Below, one piece after another: positions 9,078-20,039 of a stretch of 64,000 nt of DNA. The stretch is from contig CANJKZ010000263.1 of NCBI GenBank assembly GCA_947471745.1, positions 1,222,501 through 1,286,500 of the forward strand. The letters are read 5' to 3'. The DNA is from Closterium sp. Naga37s-1. Taxonomy: Eukaryota; Streptophyta; Zygnematophyceae; Desmidiales; Closteriaceae. Positions within the stretch are counted from its first letter, which is position 1. The number at the start of each line of letters is the position of its first letter. Made by a program: the position numbers and the translations under genes. Below the pieces are notes generated by a model, which was not told where the DNA came from, made no database searches, and was given only the letters and a program-made list of their open reading frames with translations.

Positions 9078-12000
9078 CTACTGTGTCTTGACAGTCTTTG
9101 GGCGGCGAGGCTTGTACATCATTGGCAGAAAAATCAAGAGAATCGGGATGACAGTACCAGTATAGTACATGCCACTATAGGCTGAGTATGCTCCCGATAG
9201 TGTCATTACCTGCATCTTGAACAGCCATAGCAAACACAGTCAAACGAGAGAAGCAATGCGCATGAAGCACTGGGCAGTATAGATGCATGGAGGCCCATAG
9301 TGGAAATTACGGCCCCAGCAGCGATGTTTACTGGAAGTTCCATGAAAAGAAAATAAGAAAGTTGAAGAAGAAGAAAAAGGTGAAAACATGCACACTTACG
9401 CAGAAGGCACTGGCCAAGTAGCTGCAGACGAAGATGCTATAGAGGGTATGAAGAAGCGTTACAATGCGGTGGGTGTTGGTGCCCTTGGCGATTCCAGCAG
9501 TGAGCTGGTAGATGGCTGCATGAGAGGGAAGGGGAATGAAGGGGAAGGGAGGTGACTTTTGAGCCGACTGAAAAGTCACCTCGTTGCCATGCGGTGGGTG
9601 ATGGTGCCCTTGGGGATTCCATTCCAGCAGTGACCTGGCAGACGGCTGCATGAGAGGGAAGATGAACGAAGGGAAGCGGAGCAGAGGATTTGAGAGAGAT
9701 GAATTTGAGCGCAAGTCTGCAGGAAATGGTGTGCCCAAGTAACAGGTTATGATCCCATGGTCAAGAAACGGGAAAGGGAAATGGGTATGGGATTTGGGTA
9801 TGCAATGGTGGTGGGAGTGGTAGTGCGAGTAGGAATGGAAAATGGATATGGCAAGAGAAATGGGAATGCACAGTAGAAATGGATGGGTATGGAAAAGAAA
9901 ACAGGCCCGGAAGAATGAATGGCAATTGGATGGAAGTACTCGAATGAACATGGAAACTGAACGAGAGGGGAAAAAAAAAAACTTGTCAGAAGTGCAGGAG
10001 ATAGCAGGATTGTAGTGATCTTCAATCTATATTCATGCAACTATCAATTTTGGGGTGTGTCCACACCTTTAGAGCTGGCAACAGCAAGCGCCCAATTGGC
10101 AAAAAATATGAAGTCACCCCAATTCAAGCCCTGTGGGTAACACAAAGTGGGGGTTCGGAAAAAGTGCACATGGTCGGGAGATTATGCAGCGGGAGACACA
10201 GCCTTTGAAATCAACAAATAATCTGACACAGAAGGTGCAACTGAAATCAGCAATGCATATGGCTCTGCGTGCATATGGCTCTGCGTGCATGGGGCAAGTA
10301 GAAGGTTCTGTACACTCAGAGAATAAGAAGCTTGCTCTAATGGAACCAAGGATATATACGCTGATCGCTAAAAGCTGCAGTGGTTGTTAAGATACCAGAA
10401 ATTGCAAAAGCAGTTTGCACAAATTGGCCTTGGGTGCCAATATATGAGCAACAACGTTGTGGCTGCTGGCATGAGAGTGAGGTGGGGTGACGTGAATGGG
10501 AACAGGACAGGGTGACGCAGAGATAACGATCCTTCGAGCGAGATGGCACGGGGCCATGAACATGGCAGATAGGGGTGACGCACGTGGGGGAGAGAAGCAT
10601 GGGGAGTAGGAGTGAGGCACATGGGAGACGGCGCTGACGAGCATGGTGGCGAGCATGTGGACGAAGGTGGGCCTCCTGCCGGGCGGCACCATGCGCTTGT
10701 ACACGTCTGTGCAGGGCGCAGCGCAGGTGACCAGCAGTGGACGGATGGCAGGAAGTCACGAGGGAGCAGCGGACAAGCACGCCGCATGATGCATGAAGAA
10801 TGAAGCAATGTCGCATGGTGAAGCATGGCACAATCATGATACATGAAGCATGCAGTTGAATCATGGAGCATGGAGCACAGAGCACGGAGCACGGAGCATG
10901 GAGCACGGAGAATGGAGCATGGAGCACGGAGCATGGAGCATGGAGCACGGAGCATGGAGCACGGAGAATGGAGCATGGAGCACGGAGCATGGAGCACGGA
11001 GCACGGAGCATGGAGCATGGAGCATGGAGCACGGAGCACAGAGCACGGAGCACGGAGCACGGAGCACGGAGCACGGAGCACGGAGCACGGAGCACGGAGC
11101 ATGGAGCACGGAGCATGGAGCACGGAGCATGGAGCATGGAGCACGGAGCACGGAGCACGGAGCATGGAGCACGGAGCATGGAGCATGGAGCACGGAGCAT
11201 GGAGCACGGAGCATGGAGCATGGAGCATGGAGCACGGAGCATGGAGCATGGAGCACGGAGCATGGAGCACGGAGCATGGAGCACGGAGCACGGAGCATGT
11301 GTATGCCAGCCAAAGAGGAAAGGACTAGAAGGCAGGGAGCACATGCACACGAACGGTTGAAGAGCGATGCTCAAACTCCCAGAGGTCGAGGAACGGTTCA
11401 GAGAGGTCCAAAGAGGTGCAGAGAGCTACAGAGTGGTTCAAAGAGATTCAGGGAGGTCGAGAGGTGAAGGTGCCGTGCGGCGTGGACTCACAGAGCCTGA
11501 GCCAGAGACCGTAGGAAATGTTCCACGTGGTGGCGAAGTCGAGGCAGCTCTTGGGAAACTCAACCCCCAGCATGTCCGCGTTGCGAGCCCGGTTCCACAG
11601 CGCCTTTCCCTCCCCTGCAGGCGCCGCACGGGTCTTATCGCCCTCATGCTTCCCTACATCCCCATCCCCGCCACCCTTCCCATTCCCCTTCCCCCCTTCC
11701 GATTCCCCCCCGTTTACCTTCACGTCCCCGCCCTTTCCAGTCTCCCCATTGGGGGCCTCCCAGCCGCTGAACCCCAGGCGACCAACGATCATGGCAGCCT
11801 CGGTGATGCTCCAGAGGATGTACGCTCGGAAGCGCCACACGACGCCGGCGTGGTGCGCGTAGAGCCAGCGCAGGTGGAAGGGGAAGGAGCGGTTCTTGCG
11901 CAGGTCGCTGATGCGCGTGAGGTCAAGCGAGGGGGACACAAGCAGGAAGACGGTCGCTGCAAGGACGCCCTGGATGAACGCGCGGCAGAAGGGCGGCAGG

Positions 12001-13505
12001 ATGGGTGCCTGCTTGAAACCCGGCGACCAGATCTGCAGGGGAGGCATGGATGGCAACAGACGGAAGAGTGAGGTTAAGGATGAACGCGTGGAAGAAGGGC
12101 GGGAGGACAGATGGCTGCTTGAGACCCGGGGACCAGATCTCCAGGTGGTGAGGAGCGGGGTGGGTGGGTGGGAACGTGCAGAGTGGTGAGGCGAGGTGCG
12201 CGTGTGGAGATGATGCCATGAACGAATGCATGGAAGGATGGCAGACGAACGGACAGCAGTTTCAGTGTGAAGGTCCATATTAAGTGCACTGTGAGGAGAG
12301 GCGAGATGAAATGTAGGAAGACGGAACGGACGAGATGAAAAGTGGAGGGGAGGTTCGACACAAGAAGATGAAAAGTAGGAGCACGAGAGCCCGAAACATG
12401 GCGTCACAACACAGACGATGATATGGATATGTATGGCTACGGCTATGGATATGGATAGGGATAGGGATACATTGATTAGGATATGCACGTGCATGTGGAG
12501 GCATGTCACGATTGAAAGCGTACCCCTTGTCGTCGCGTCCAGTCATTGTACACCTTGAACTCAAAGAACGGGCCTGTTATGTGCAGCCCGAAGCAGAACA
12601 GGTACCCCATCAGCTCCAGCACCGACGGCATGGTAACCAGCGCCGCGTTTCGCCGCTCCAATCGCGAACGCTCCATCCGCTCCTCCCGCCGCCTCTGCTC
12701 CTCCGTTAATTCCTTCCTCTCCTTCTCGTCCTTAGCTTGCGCGCCTTCGTCCTTCTCCTTGAGCAGCGTGAGCCCGTCCTGGTAGTTATACGCAACAGCG
12801 GAGAGCTTTGTAGCGAGGACGGTGAGCGCGCCTGTGCAGTCGAGCACGCCCTCCGTGCGGGTCTCGTGGGTCCGCATGATGACGTGGCTGCAGGAGGTTG
12901 GATCGCGTTGAACGAGGGAAATACACGTCAGCAAGTCAACGTCGGTGGGTTAAGGAAGTTTGAAGCGGGAAATGTGGAGACGGAGGTATGTTCGCACGAA
13001 AGTACTGAGGGATGAACGTTAGCTGGAAGAGGATGCAAAGAGGGGAAACTAGACGGCTGGCAATGACACAGAAGGCACTTAAAGCCTTGGGTGCAAAGGT
13101 TTGCCCCAAAGGCTGCTAGTACCGTCTTGACCTTGTGCGGCTTGACTCATGATTCCAGAACCAAAGAAACACCAAGAAGTAGAGAACGACGAGAAGGGGA
13201 ACTTACCACCCAATCAAGTACGCGAACGTTCCGAAGAACGTTAGGACGCCGCATTTTCTACGAAACAGCCGCATTACGGCCATGGAGTAGAGCATGCACA
13301 CGAAGAAGTGCGCGTCCGCCGTCCATCCGAACACGAACGCCGATAGAAGCAGTCCCGTTACTGTGCAGTACAGATGGCGGAGTGAAGGCGATGAGATGAA
13401 TCTGTGAAGCCACGCAATCGGGACGAACGCGAAGCTAGCTAGCAAAAAAGTCGCGGCTGGACGGGGCGTGCCGAAAAGGTCAGCGAATGACTGTATGGGA
13501 TCCAT
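9078..13505 (-). CDS. MBOAT lysophospholipid acyltransferase (LPLAT1/2-like), 7 exons
   Basis: Integral ER-membrane O-acyltransferase that re-acylates lysophospholipids with acyl-CoA (Lands cycle), by similarity to plant LPLAT1/2. Exons, 5' to 3' on the minus strand: 13505-13207, 12887-12524, 12032-11492, 10706-10621, 10465-10396, 9515-9400, 9209-9078. Phases match throughout and sum to 1608 nt (535 residues; plant relatives are about 460). Matches at junctions are strong: FAYLIG/CHV, RRQG/IWSPGFKQ, GLWLRL/YVYKRM. C-terminal blocks include GMYYTGTVIPI and KPRRPKTVK. Extra length comes from a charged insert in exon 2 (KDEKERKELTEEQ) and a Gly/Lys-rich insert in exon 3. The 10465 acceptor is the least certain: the block normally reading SAVWHG plus LYPG reads SAVSH then divergent residues, so either a small exon was missed or this active-site region is damaged. 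Introns 2 and 5 contain decayed copies of the next exon's start. Confidence 0.85.
9551..9582. repeat. Short inverted repeat (GGTGACTTTT / AAAAGTCACC)
   Basis: A 12-bp arm GAGGTGACTTTT (partly shown from 9549) pairs with AAAAGTCACCTC across a 10-base centre GAGCCGACTG. Related GAGTCGACTC-centred words occur at 48190-48212 and 48311-48328. Confidence 0.6.
9580..9645 (-). repeat. Decayed upstream copy of acyltransferase exon 6 start
   Basis: On the minus strand, CTCTCATGCAG then ccgtctgccaggtcact... repeats the acceptor and first about 65 bases of exon 6 (9515), with substitutions and a small insertion. It is followed by a fresh intron tail (pyrimidine tract, CATGCAG) and then the real exon. 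Confidence 0.8.
10865..11298. repeat. 7-bp minisatellite, about 62 units (GGAGCAC/GGAGCAT)
   Basis: 434 bp of head-to-tail 7-mers, almost all GGAGCAC or GGAGCAT, with rare AGAGCAC, GGAGAAT and similar variants. It lies inside intron 3 of the acyltransferase gene. Because 7 is not a multiple of 3 and no unit makes a stop, all frames on both strands stay open, producing large false ORFs. Confidence 0.97.
11385..11460. repeat. Degenerate AGAGGTC/AGAGGTTCA short repeat
   Basis: Irregular purine-rich repetition (GGTTCAGAGAGGTCCAAAGA-like words) in intron 3, next to the exon 3 donor. Confidence 0.5.
12075..12138 (-). repeat. Upstream copy of acyltransferase exon 3 start
   Basis: Encodes IWSPGLKQPSVLPPFFHAFI against IWSPGFKQAPILPPFCRAFI of the real exon starting at 12032. 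The copy stops after about 64 bp and is followed by a new pyrimidine-rich intron tail ending CCTGCAG. Step between copies is 106 bp. Confidence 0.88.
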
Positions 13506-13559
13506 GGCGGAGCCCAACGCGCGGCAAGGAAAAGCAGTGGGCCGATGCGGAGACGAAAG

Positions 13560-13690
13560 GCGGGTCAAGGCTGTTCTTGCAGTTCTTGCTCTTGTCCTTG
13601 CTTGTTCTTGCTGTTCTTGTTCTCGATCTTGCTGGTGTTCTAGTCAACGTACTCCCCGCCTTGTCCATTTTATATCAGCTCTTTATTCAA
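13560..13690 (-). promoter_or_regulatory. Candidate promoter/5' leader of the acyltransferase gene
   Basis: On the minus strand GATATAAAATGG places a TATAAAA box at 13668-13674, 163 nt before the ATG at 13505. Between them is a GA/CAAGAACA-rich leader (13577-13635). No transcript evidence; the box is a pattern match. Confidence 0.45.
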
Positions 13691-14769
13691 AAGGCCGCCG
13701 CGTCCTTCCCTTACACTCTTCGCGGTTTTCCCCGCGCCTTCGTCACCCGCTGGTAGCACCCCCCTGCTCCCCCTCCTCCGTTCCCCGCTTTCCTGTTTGG
13801 CGCGTGCCGTGCGCGCGCAAGAGAAAGACGAACTCTGTCAGGCTACGACCAGCAGCACCACCGTGGGCTACTACCGAACTACTCCGCAAGACTGAGATCG
13901 ACGAAGTTTGAGATGATGTTCGAAATGACACGAGCATGTGGTGGCTTTGCCGCCGGTGGTGGCGTGCTGTAACGCCATAATCGCAACCATCTACCGAAGT
14001 GGATGCAACGGATGGCGAGCCTTGGCGAGAATGAATCCGAAGACTAGGCAAACCGCGATGACGTGTCAGAAATGCATACTGCAATACATACGTTCCATGT
14101 ATCCGCGCACGTGAAGCAGGGGACATTCGGACGGGAAAGGTGAAAAAGCGCGCTGGCAGTCTGCGAGGCAGACTGCCCTGCCATGCGAGATATCCCTAGG
14201 GGGAATCTCCCCTGGCGCCGGCGAAAGCCCTTCTCTACCGAAGGCCTGGCTCGAAGAGACCCGACCGACCCGATGCCCTCGCCATCGTAACCCGCAGCCG
14301 CGCGAAGGGAACCCGCCAGCGTGGCACTCGGGCACTAGGCCGACCACCTAGCGAGAAATTGGAGGGCCGACCATTTGGGCCCTGCCCGGGACCCCGAGGC
14401 CGCAGCTGCCTGTGGGAAGCGTGCTGCTGACGCAGCAGCGGGCGGGGACCGCAGCCAACTTCCGTTCCGTCCCAGAATCGCGAACGCCATTAGGCAGTCG
14501 TGAGTAGGCATGAGCAATGACCGAACCTGGTTGATTCGGAAATTTTTTATATCGAACCGAACCGGTTCGCCATAAATCTGGTTCGGAACTGACAAAGTGG
14601 CCAACTTCGGTACCGGTTCCTGATAGCCCTTGAACAGGGCCGGTTCGATTCGTTATCAGGGAGGTTCGATAAGACCAAAACCAGGCCTTTCTAGTGTAAT
14701 TCTGAAAGAACCTCTCTATGATGCTTACAGTAAGGTTTAGGGGAGTAAAACCTACATATATTCTATGTC
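13691..14769. other. Intergenic region between acyltransferase gene and gypsy G1
   Basis: No recognisable coding region. 14520-14670 is rich in CGGTTCG/CGAACCG words, including CCGAACCGGTTCG, giving several overlapping short palindromes. Open frames across it have no family features. Confidence 0.4.
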
Positions 14770-15097
14770 TGTTACGGGTGCAATGAATCGAGGTAGCGAG
14801 GATTGCACTAGAGTTCCAAACGAGTACAAAATGTGAGCGAATGCATGAGCGAACATTTATACTCGAAACATGCGAACGGTAACACGGTGCGTGCGAGCTA
14901 GCTAGTGCTAGGCTGACATTGAGTCTCGGGCTAGTCCCAAAGCGTAGGCCGACACAGCCGGGCCAGCGGTGCATGGTTTGGTGAAACAGTGCGCGCGAAG
15001 TCGGCGAAGCCCCGTTAGCAGTAACGGGCGAACAACAGCTGCTGTTGTACGCGATGTTGCAGGATGCGGTAAGGAATGTCAAGAAAATTCCTTACTT
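14770..15097 (-). repeat. Gypsy G1 3' LTR
   Basis: Begins TGTTACGGGTGCAAT on the plus strand and ends near ATTCCTTACTTAT, adjacent to the polypurine tract. Alignable by eye with 45068-45412 (TGTTACGAGTGCAAT...). The outer edge next to the tract is approximate. Confidence 0.65.
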
Positions 15098-15098
15098 A

Positions 15099-15099
<1 letters not shown>

Positions 15100-15130
<31 letters not shown>
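15100..15130 (-). promoter_or_regulatory. Polypurine tract of gypsy G1 (31 consecutive G on minus strand)
   Basis: An uninterrupted C31 run on the plus strand between the end of the coding region and the 3' LTR. Position fits the plus-strand primer (polypurine tract), but the length is extreme and may be slippage expansion or a sequencing estimate. Confidence 0.7.
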
Positions 15131-15150
15131 TTCTCAAGAAGCCCCCTCCG

Positions 15151-15372
15151 CTACGCGAGTGCATGTATATCGCGGAAACCCCGGCTCCTCTGGTACACTT
15201 GCAGGGCAGGGTGGTTTTCAATGTTGGCTAGGGGCACCCAGCTATCCTCAGTTGGCGTGCGGTCCTTCCAGCGAACGAGAAACTCGATCCTCCTGATTCT
15301 CGTAGGGTGTCGAATCCGATGGCTCAGAATGTTTTCGGGCTCGATCATCGGCTCCGATACAGAGCGAGTCAT
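15151..15372 (-). pseudogene. G1 chromodomain
   Basis: EPENILSHRI...FLVRWK followed by EDSWVPLANIENHPALQVYQ has the chromodomain pattern (aromatic and acidic positions, WEP/SWVP block). In chromoviruses it sits at the integrase C-terminus and is thought to steer integration to heterochromatin. Separated by stops from the integrase frame. Confidence 0.8.
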
Positions 15373-15719
15373 GGATGGCGGGCGGTGACGAAGTAGCTAG
15401 CTCGTGGTTGGGATGTAGGGGCGAAGCAGGCTGACGTGGAATGATGGGCTGATGTACCAGTCTGTCGGCAACAGTAAGTGGGCGGTGACTGGGGTTATCA
15501 TGTGGCTGATTTGGAAGGGTCCACAGTAGCGCGGTCGTAATTTCGGCACAACGGGCAGTCTTCAGTTCTATGTGTTGAGCAGTACGTAATCTCCTGACTG
15601 GGCGGCAGTGGCGGTCAGCATTGCGTATAGCGATGGTGTTGGCATTTTTAATTGCTTCGGCGGCTCTACTGCGGGCAGCTTGCAGAATCTCGGTGAATTG
15701 TTGTGCACGTGGCGTTGGG

Positions 15720-16342
15720 TTATCCGGACTCGGCGTCATGGGCACTGTAGGGTTTTGCCCGTAGTTCAGATAGAACGGGCACTGCTACGTTGTCGCTGGC
15801 GTGGCGTTGTTGCAGGCGAACACGATCAGCGGGAGCTGCTGTTCCCATGATATCGGGTCGTCGCACGTGGCCCGAATCAACTGCTCCATCGTCTGATTGG
15901 TCCGTTCCGTTTGACCGTCGGTCTCGGGGTGGTACGATGAGCTGAACTGTAGCCTGGTCGCGAACTGCTCCCAAAGGTTCTTCCAGAAGTTGCTGGTGAA
16001 CTTCGTGTCGTGGTTGCTGATTATCATGGCTGGTATCCCGTACAGTCGAATGACGGCTGCGATGAACAGGTGAGCGGTTTCTCCGGCTGAGATCGATTTC
16101 TTGCACGAAGCGAAGTAAGCCATTTTCGTCAGTCTGTCAACGACGACCATTACCGCGTCGTTACCCCAAGGGTTCGAAGGTAACCCCGTGACGAAATCCA
16201 TGCTAACCTGCTGCCAGGCGCGCTCGGGAGGTGGAATCGGCTGCAACTGACCCGCCTTTCTTTTTCGCGAGCTCTTCATCACCTGGCACGTAGGATACGA
16301 GCCCACGTGGTGCTGTACGTTGGTCAATAGCTCCGGCCAGTA
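15720..16342 (-). pseudogene. G1 integrase core
   Basis: Contains SMDFVTGLP (first Asp), IISNHDTKF (the second catalytic position, usually SD, is SN) and YHPETDGQTER (Glu). Upstream RYYWP-like block carries a TAA (about 16343). The Asp to Asn change should abolish strand transfer. Confidence 0.82.
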
Positions 16343-17278
16343 TTAGTACCGCTGCAGTTGCTGTCGCGTTTTTTCTACTCCAAAATGTCCCGAGGTAATT
16401 CCGTCGTGTGCCTCCTGCAGGAGCAGTTCCCTCAGTAGTGAGTACGCGGGTACCCAGATGCGGTTGGTGCCTATTTTTACGTAATAGACTCCCTTAGCTT
16501 CTACCAGTTGCTGTGAAATTCCGGTCGTGAAAAACGGGTCGGTACTGTATCCGTGGGTGAATAGGCCTGTTAACAGCGGGTTGGTTTGGGCGAGTAGGAT
16601 GGCGTGGAGTTGGGCTGTGGGGTGTGTGAGTGCGTCGGCGATATTTGATGCGCCTTTCTTGTACGTGACTGTGTAGTGTAAGTTGGACTCCAGATAGTCC
16701 AACCAGCGGATCTGTCGCGAGTTGAGATTTGGTTGGGCGCGAAGGTACTGTAGGGATCGGTGGTCTGTCCGTACTGTCACGTCTGCTCCCGTGAGGTAAC
16801 ATCGCCACACCTTGAACGCGTGCACGATCGCCATCATCTCGCGGTCGTGTATCGGGTAGTTGCGTTCGGGCGGGTGAAGCTTGCGGGACTCGTACGCGAT
16901 TGGCTGGAGGCCGTTCCCGAAGTCCTACAACAGTATTGCTCCCACGGCGATGTCGCTAGCGTCGGTGACGAGCTCGAACGGACGGTGCGGATCTGCAATG
17001 TGAAGCACGAGCGGCGAGCACAAAATTTGTTTGAGGGCCGAGAAGGCAGCTTGCTCTTTCTCCCCACACGTGTACTCAACCCCCTTCCTCAGCAGGTCGG
17101 TCAACGGAGCAGTCAACTTCGCCATGTCGGGGACGAACCGGCGCACGTAGTTGATGAACCCCAAAAAGCTCTGCAGCTCGGTCAAATTTGTCGGCGCGTG
17201 CCACGCTTTAATCATAGCGATCTTCTTCGGGTCTATTTCCACTCCTTCAGCCGAAATAATGTGTCCCAAAAACTCCAC
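16343..17278 (-). pseudogene. G1 RNase H
   Basis: Two open pieces: MEFLGHIISAEGVEIDPKK...FELVTDASDIAVGAILL (16925-17278) and MMAIVHAFKVWRCYLTG...VRTDHRSLQYL (16343-16837). A stop at 16925 and a frame change near 16840-16925 break them. Confidence 0.82.
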
Positions 17279-17780
17279 TATGTCCTGTAAAACTCACACT
17301 CAGAGGCTTTTGTCAGTAGTCGGTTCTCACTCAGGATTTTAAAAACTGCTTCGATGTCTTGTAGGTGCTGTGCTCTGTCTGGGCTGTAAATCAGTATGTC
17401 GTCTAAGTAGACGATGACGCACTTATCTAAGAGCGGGCGAAAAGCTTCGTTCATGGTCATTTGAAAAGTGGCAGGGGCGTTGGTCAGTCCGAAGGGCATG
17501 ACGATGTATTCGAAGGATCCGTAGCGTGTTCGGAAGGGTGTTTTTGGGCAGTCGGGTGGGTTGACTCGGATCTGGTGGTAGCCTCTCGAAGGTCGATTTT
17601 CGAGAAAACACGGGCTGTTCGCAGTTGGTCGATCAGTTTGTCGGCTCGTGGGATGGGGTAACGGGACTTGATGGTAACCCTGTTCAGTGCGTGGGAGTCA
17701 ATGCACATGCGAAAACCCCCGTCTTTTTTCGGCGTGAACAGTATCGGTGCTGCGAAGGGTGACGAACTCGGGCGAATAAA
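17279..17780 (-). pseudogene. G1 reverse transcriptase
   Basis: [39 protein letters not shown] and the YLDD active site (CVIVYLDDILIYS) are all present but in different frames, with a shift near 17590. Normally copies RNA into DNA for the element. Confidence 0.85.
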
Positions 17781-18542
17781 TTATTTCTCAAGCAGATAAT
17801 CTAGCTGCTTCCTTAGTTCGTCTAGTTCGGGTTGGGTCAGTCCGAACTGTCGCTGTACTGTTGGCTGTGCCCCCGGTTCTAACTCTATCCTGTGGTCGTG
17901 CGGTCGCTGAGGTGGCAGTCCCGTCGGCAGGTCATCCGAAAATATCCCACTGTACTGCTTCAGGAGTGCTGCCAAGTCATCCGGTACGTCGGCTAGCAGT
18001 TTCTGTAAATCCCCCCCTTTGTCTGCTGCCTCGGCTTCTCGAATGTCAACCACGTACATGTCAGCTCCTGCCGCTACGGCGCGTTTCTTCGTGATCGCGT
18101 TGACACGCACCGACGAAGACTCAGGCGAGCCCCAGCGAGGTAAGGGGATGTTGTTACCGTTCACTCGCATGGTGCAGTCACCCGTCGTCCAGTCGATTCG
18201 CGGATTGTGTCGTCGCAGCCAATCACGACCGAGTAAAATGTCGGTTCCGTCGAGGGTTGTCGTGAGCATTTCCTGACTAAACGTGAAGTTACCCCCGCAT
18301 CGAATCCGAGCCCGGTCCACGCGTTCCCGTATCGCCAGTGGCGTGCCGTCAACCAGTCTTGCGTTGATCTCAGATAAACATCTGTCCAGTGGTAGTCTCA
18401 GTTTCCGTGCTATGGCGGTGTTGATTAGGCTGTGGCTGGCTCCCCCGTCTACGAATATTTTAACTAAGTCTGTCCCAATTTTCCCACTAAGCAATATGGG
18501 GCTGTCTACTGTAGTACCCTCCTTATTCGGCCGGGTGTGGTC
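17781..18542 (-). pseudogene. G1 protease and start of RT
   Basis: Retropepsin with KIFVDGGASHSLIN (the usual D-S/T-G reads DGG) and ILLGRDWLRRHNPRIDW. The frame runs to LRKQLDYLLEK at the RT start. The 5' neighbour is the 18543 insertion, which splits the segment just after the residues PNKEGTTVD. Confidence 0.8.
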
Positions 18543-19916
18543 TGTCAAAACAGTAGCTAGAACTTAGTAGCCATGGCTAGTGTTTAGTTAGATAGGCAAA
18601 GAGAGAATTGGGCAAAGAGAGGCTTCACTATAGAATTGCAAGTACAAATAGATAAGAAATATGCAATGAGTGGTGCACCACCAAACAGGACAGCTATGTA
18701 ACTACACTACAGCTAGAACTACATGCACTTATAGAAATATATATAAAATATATTCTGACACAACCCCTAAGTGCATGCAGGAATAGCCATGTGCAGAACA
18801 CCCCCTGAAGTGATACACCCTGCAGGGCGCAGCAGAAGAAGAGGGCAAGTGAGGAGGAGGAGGAGGAGGAGGAGGAGGAGGAGGAGGAGGAGGAGGAGGA
18901 GGAGGAGGAGGAGGAGGGAATATGAGAGGCGAGGAGGTAGGAGGCGGCAGCTAAAGCTGCTGGCACACGGGCGACAGGAGCAACTGGCACACAGGCTACC
19001 GGAACAAGGGCATCCGGACTACTGGAGTAACTGGCTCCGCGGCTAGACGAGCGGCTGGAGCATTGACCTACGGGCGACTGGAGCAACGGGCTCACGGGCT
19101 ACCGGAGCAAGGGCATCCATACTACTGGAGCTGCTGGCTTCATGGCGGCTACCTCCTTTTAACCTCCCCCCATTGTCCCACACCCCCTTTCCATACCCCC
19201 TTCTGCATCCCTAGCGCCACTCCCTCGGCTCCCCCACACCCTCCCCCCCTCAGCGGCAGCTGCAGTAGTGGGAAAGAGAGGAGGAGGAGGAGGAGGAGGA
19301 GGAGGAGGAGGAGGAGGAGGAGGAGGAGGAGCAGATTACTCACACTCGCCACCCCCACAACCGCCACCCCCATACCCTCCCCCCCACTGCTGCATGCGCA
19401 GCAGGGAGATGAAGGAGTGGGGGGGCGGGGGGGGGGTGGGCGGGTAGGAGCTGCGCAAAGGACAGAAAACCGTCGCGCGTCTCGGGGCGCGTGACGGGCA
19501 GGGCGCACGACGGGCAGGAAACAGACGCACGCCCGGGGCGCGCGACGGGCTGAAATCGACGCGCGCCCGGGGCGCGTGACGGGCTGAAAATCGACGCGCA
19601 CCCGGGGCGCGCGGCGGGCAGCAGAGTGGCGCATTATCGGAAGCGATGGGTGGGCCCAATGAGGCAGGTCCTAGGAAAGTAACCACTCTGATAGCATGTC
19701 ATAACAGTAGCTAGAACTTGGTAGCCATGGCTAGTGTTTAGTTAGCTAGGCAAAGAGAGAATTGGGCAAAGAGAAGCTTCACTATAGAATTGCAAGAACA
19801 AATAGATAAGAAACATGCAATGAGTGGTGCACCACCAAACAGGACAGCTATGTAACTACACTACAGCTAGAACTACATGCACTTATACAGAAATATGTAT
19901 AAAATATATTCTGACA
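18543..19916 (-). mobile_element. Small non-autonomous LTR element (TRIM/LARD-like) inside gypsy G1
   Basis: Two near-identical LTRs, 18543-18760 and 19697-19916 (218 and 220 bp), start TGTCA and end CTGACA. Target duplication TGGTC at 18538-18542 and 19917-19921 is exact. Next to the inner edge of the right LTR, the minus strand reads TGCTATCAGAG, one mismatch from the tRNA-iMet primer site used by the copia elements, so it transcribes on the minus strand. The 936-bp interior has GGA microsatellites (18853-18915, 19277-19330), GC-rich leader-like repeats with GGGCCCACC (19649-19658), and no gag or pol. It must depend on another element's proteins. Confidence 0.9.
18853..18915. repeat. (GGA)n microsatellite
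   Basis: About 21 uninterrupted GGA units within the small LTR element; a second, shorter tract is at 19277-19330. Confidence 0.95.
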
Positions 19917-20039
19917 TGGTCGATTGCCTGAACCGGCATAATCACTCGGTGAGGGTCGGTTGGGTCGGGCGAGCGGCGTGACCTGTCAGTAGAGGGCCCG
20001 TCTGCTACTGACTCCCAGCATTTCCCTGGTGCTTGGTCT

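Noticed and set aside
10865-11298. CRISPR-like array
   Set aside because: No spacers; a plain short tandem repeat in a eukaryotic intron.
10843-11467. Large overlapping open frames on both strands (HGAWSTEH- and APCSMLR-type proteins)
   Set aside because: They are products of the 7-bp GGAGCAY minisatellite, which is stop-free in all frames; no start context or domain.
14500-14670. CCGAACCGGTTCG-rich palindromic region as a replication origin or RNA gene
   Set aside because: Only short overlapping palindromes; no supporting structure or conserved motif.
15045-15388. Proline-run frames at 14969-15388 plus strand
   Set aside because: Translation of the C31 tract antisense to the gypsy chromodomain.
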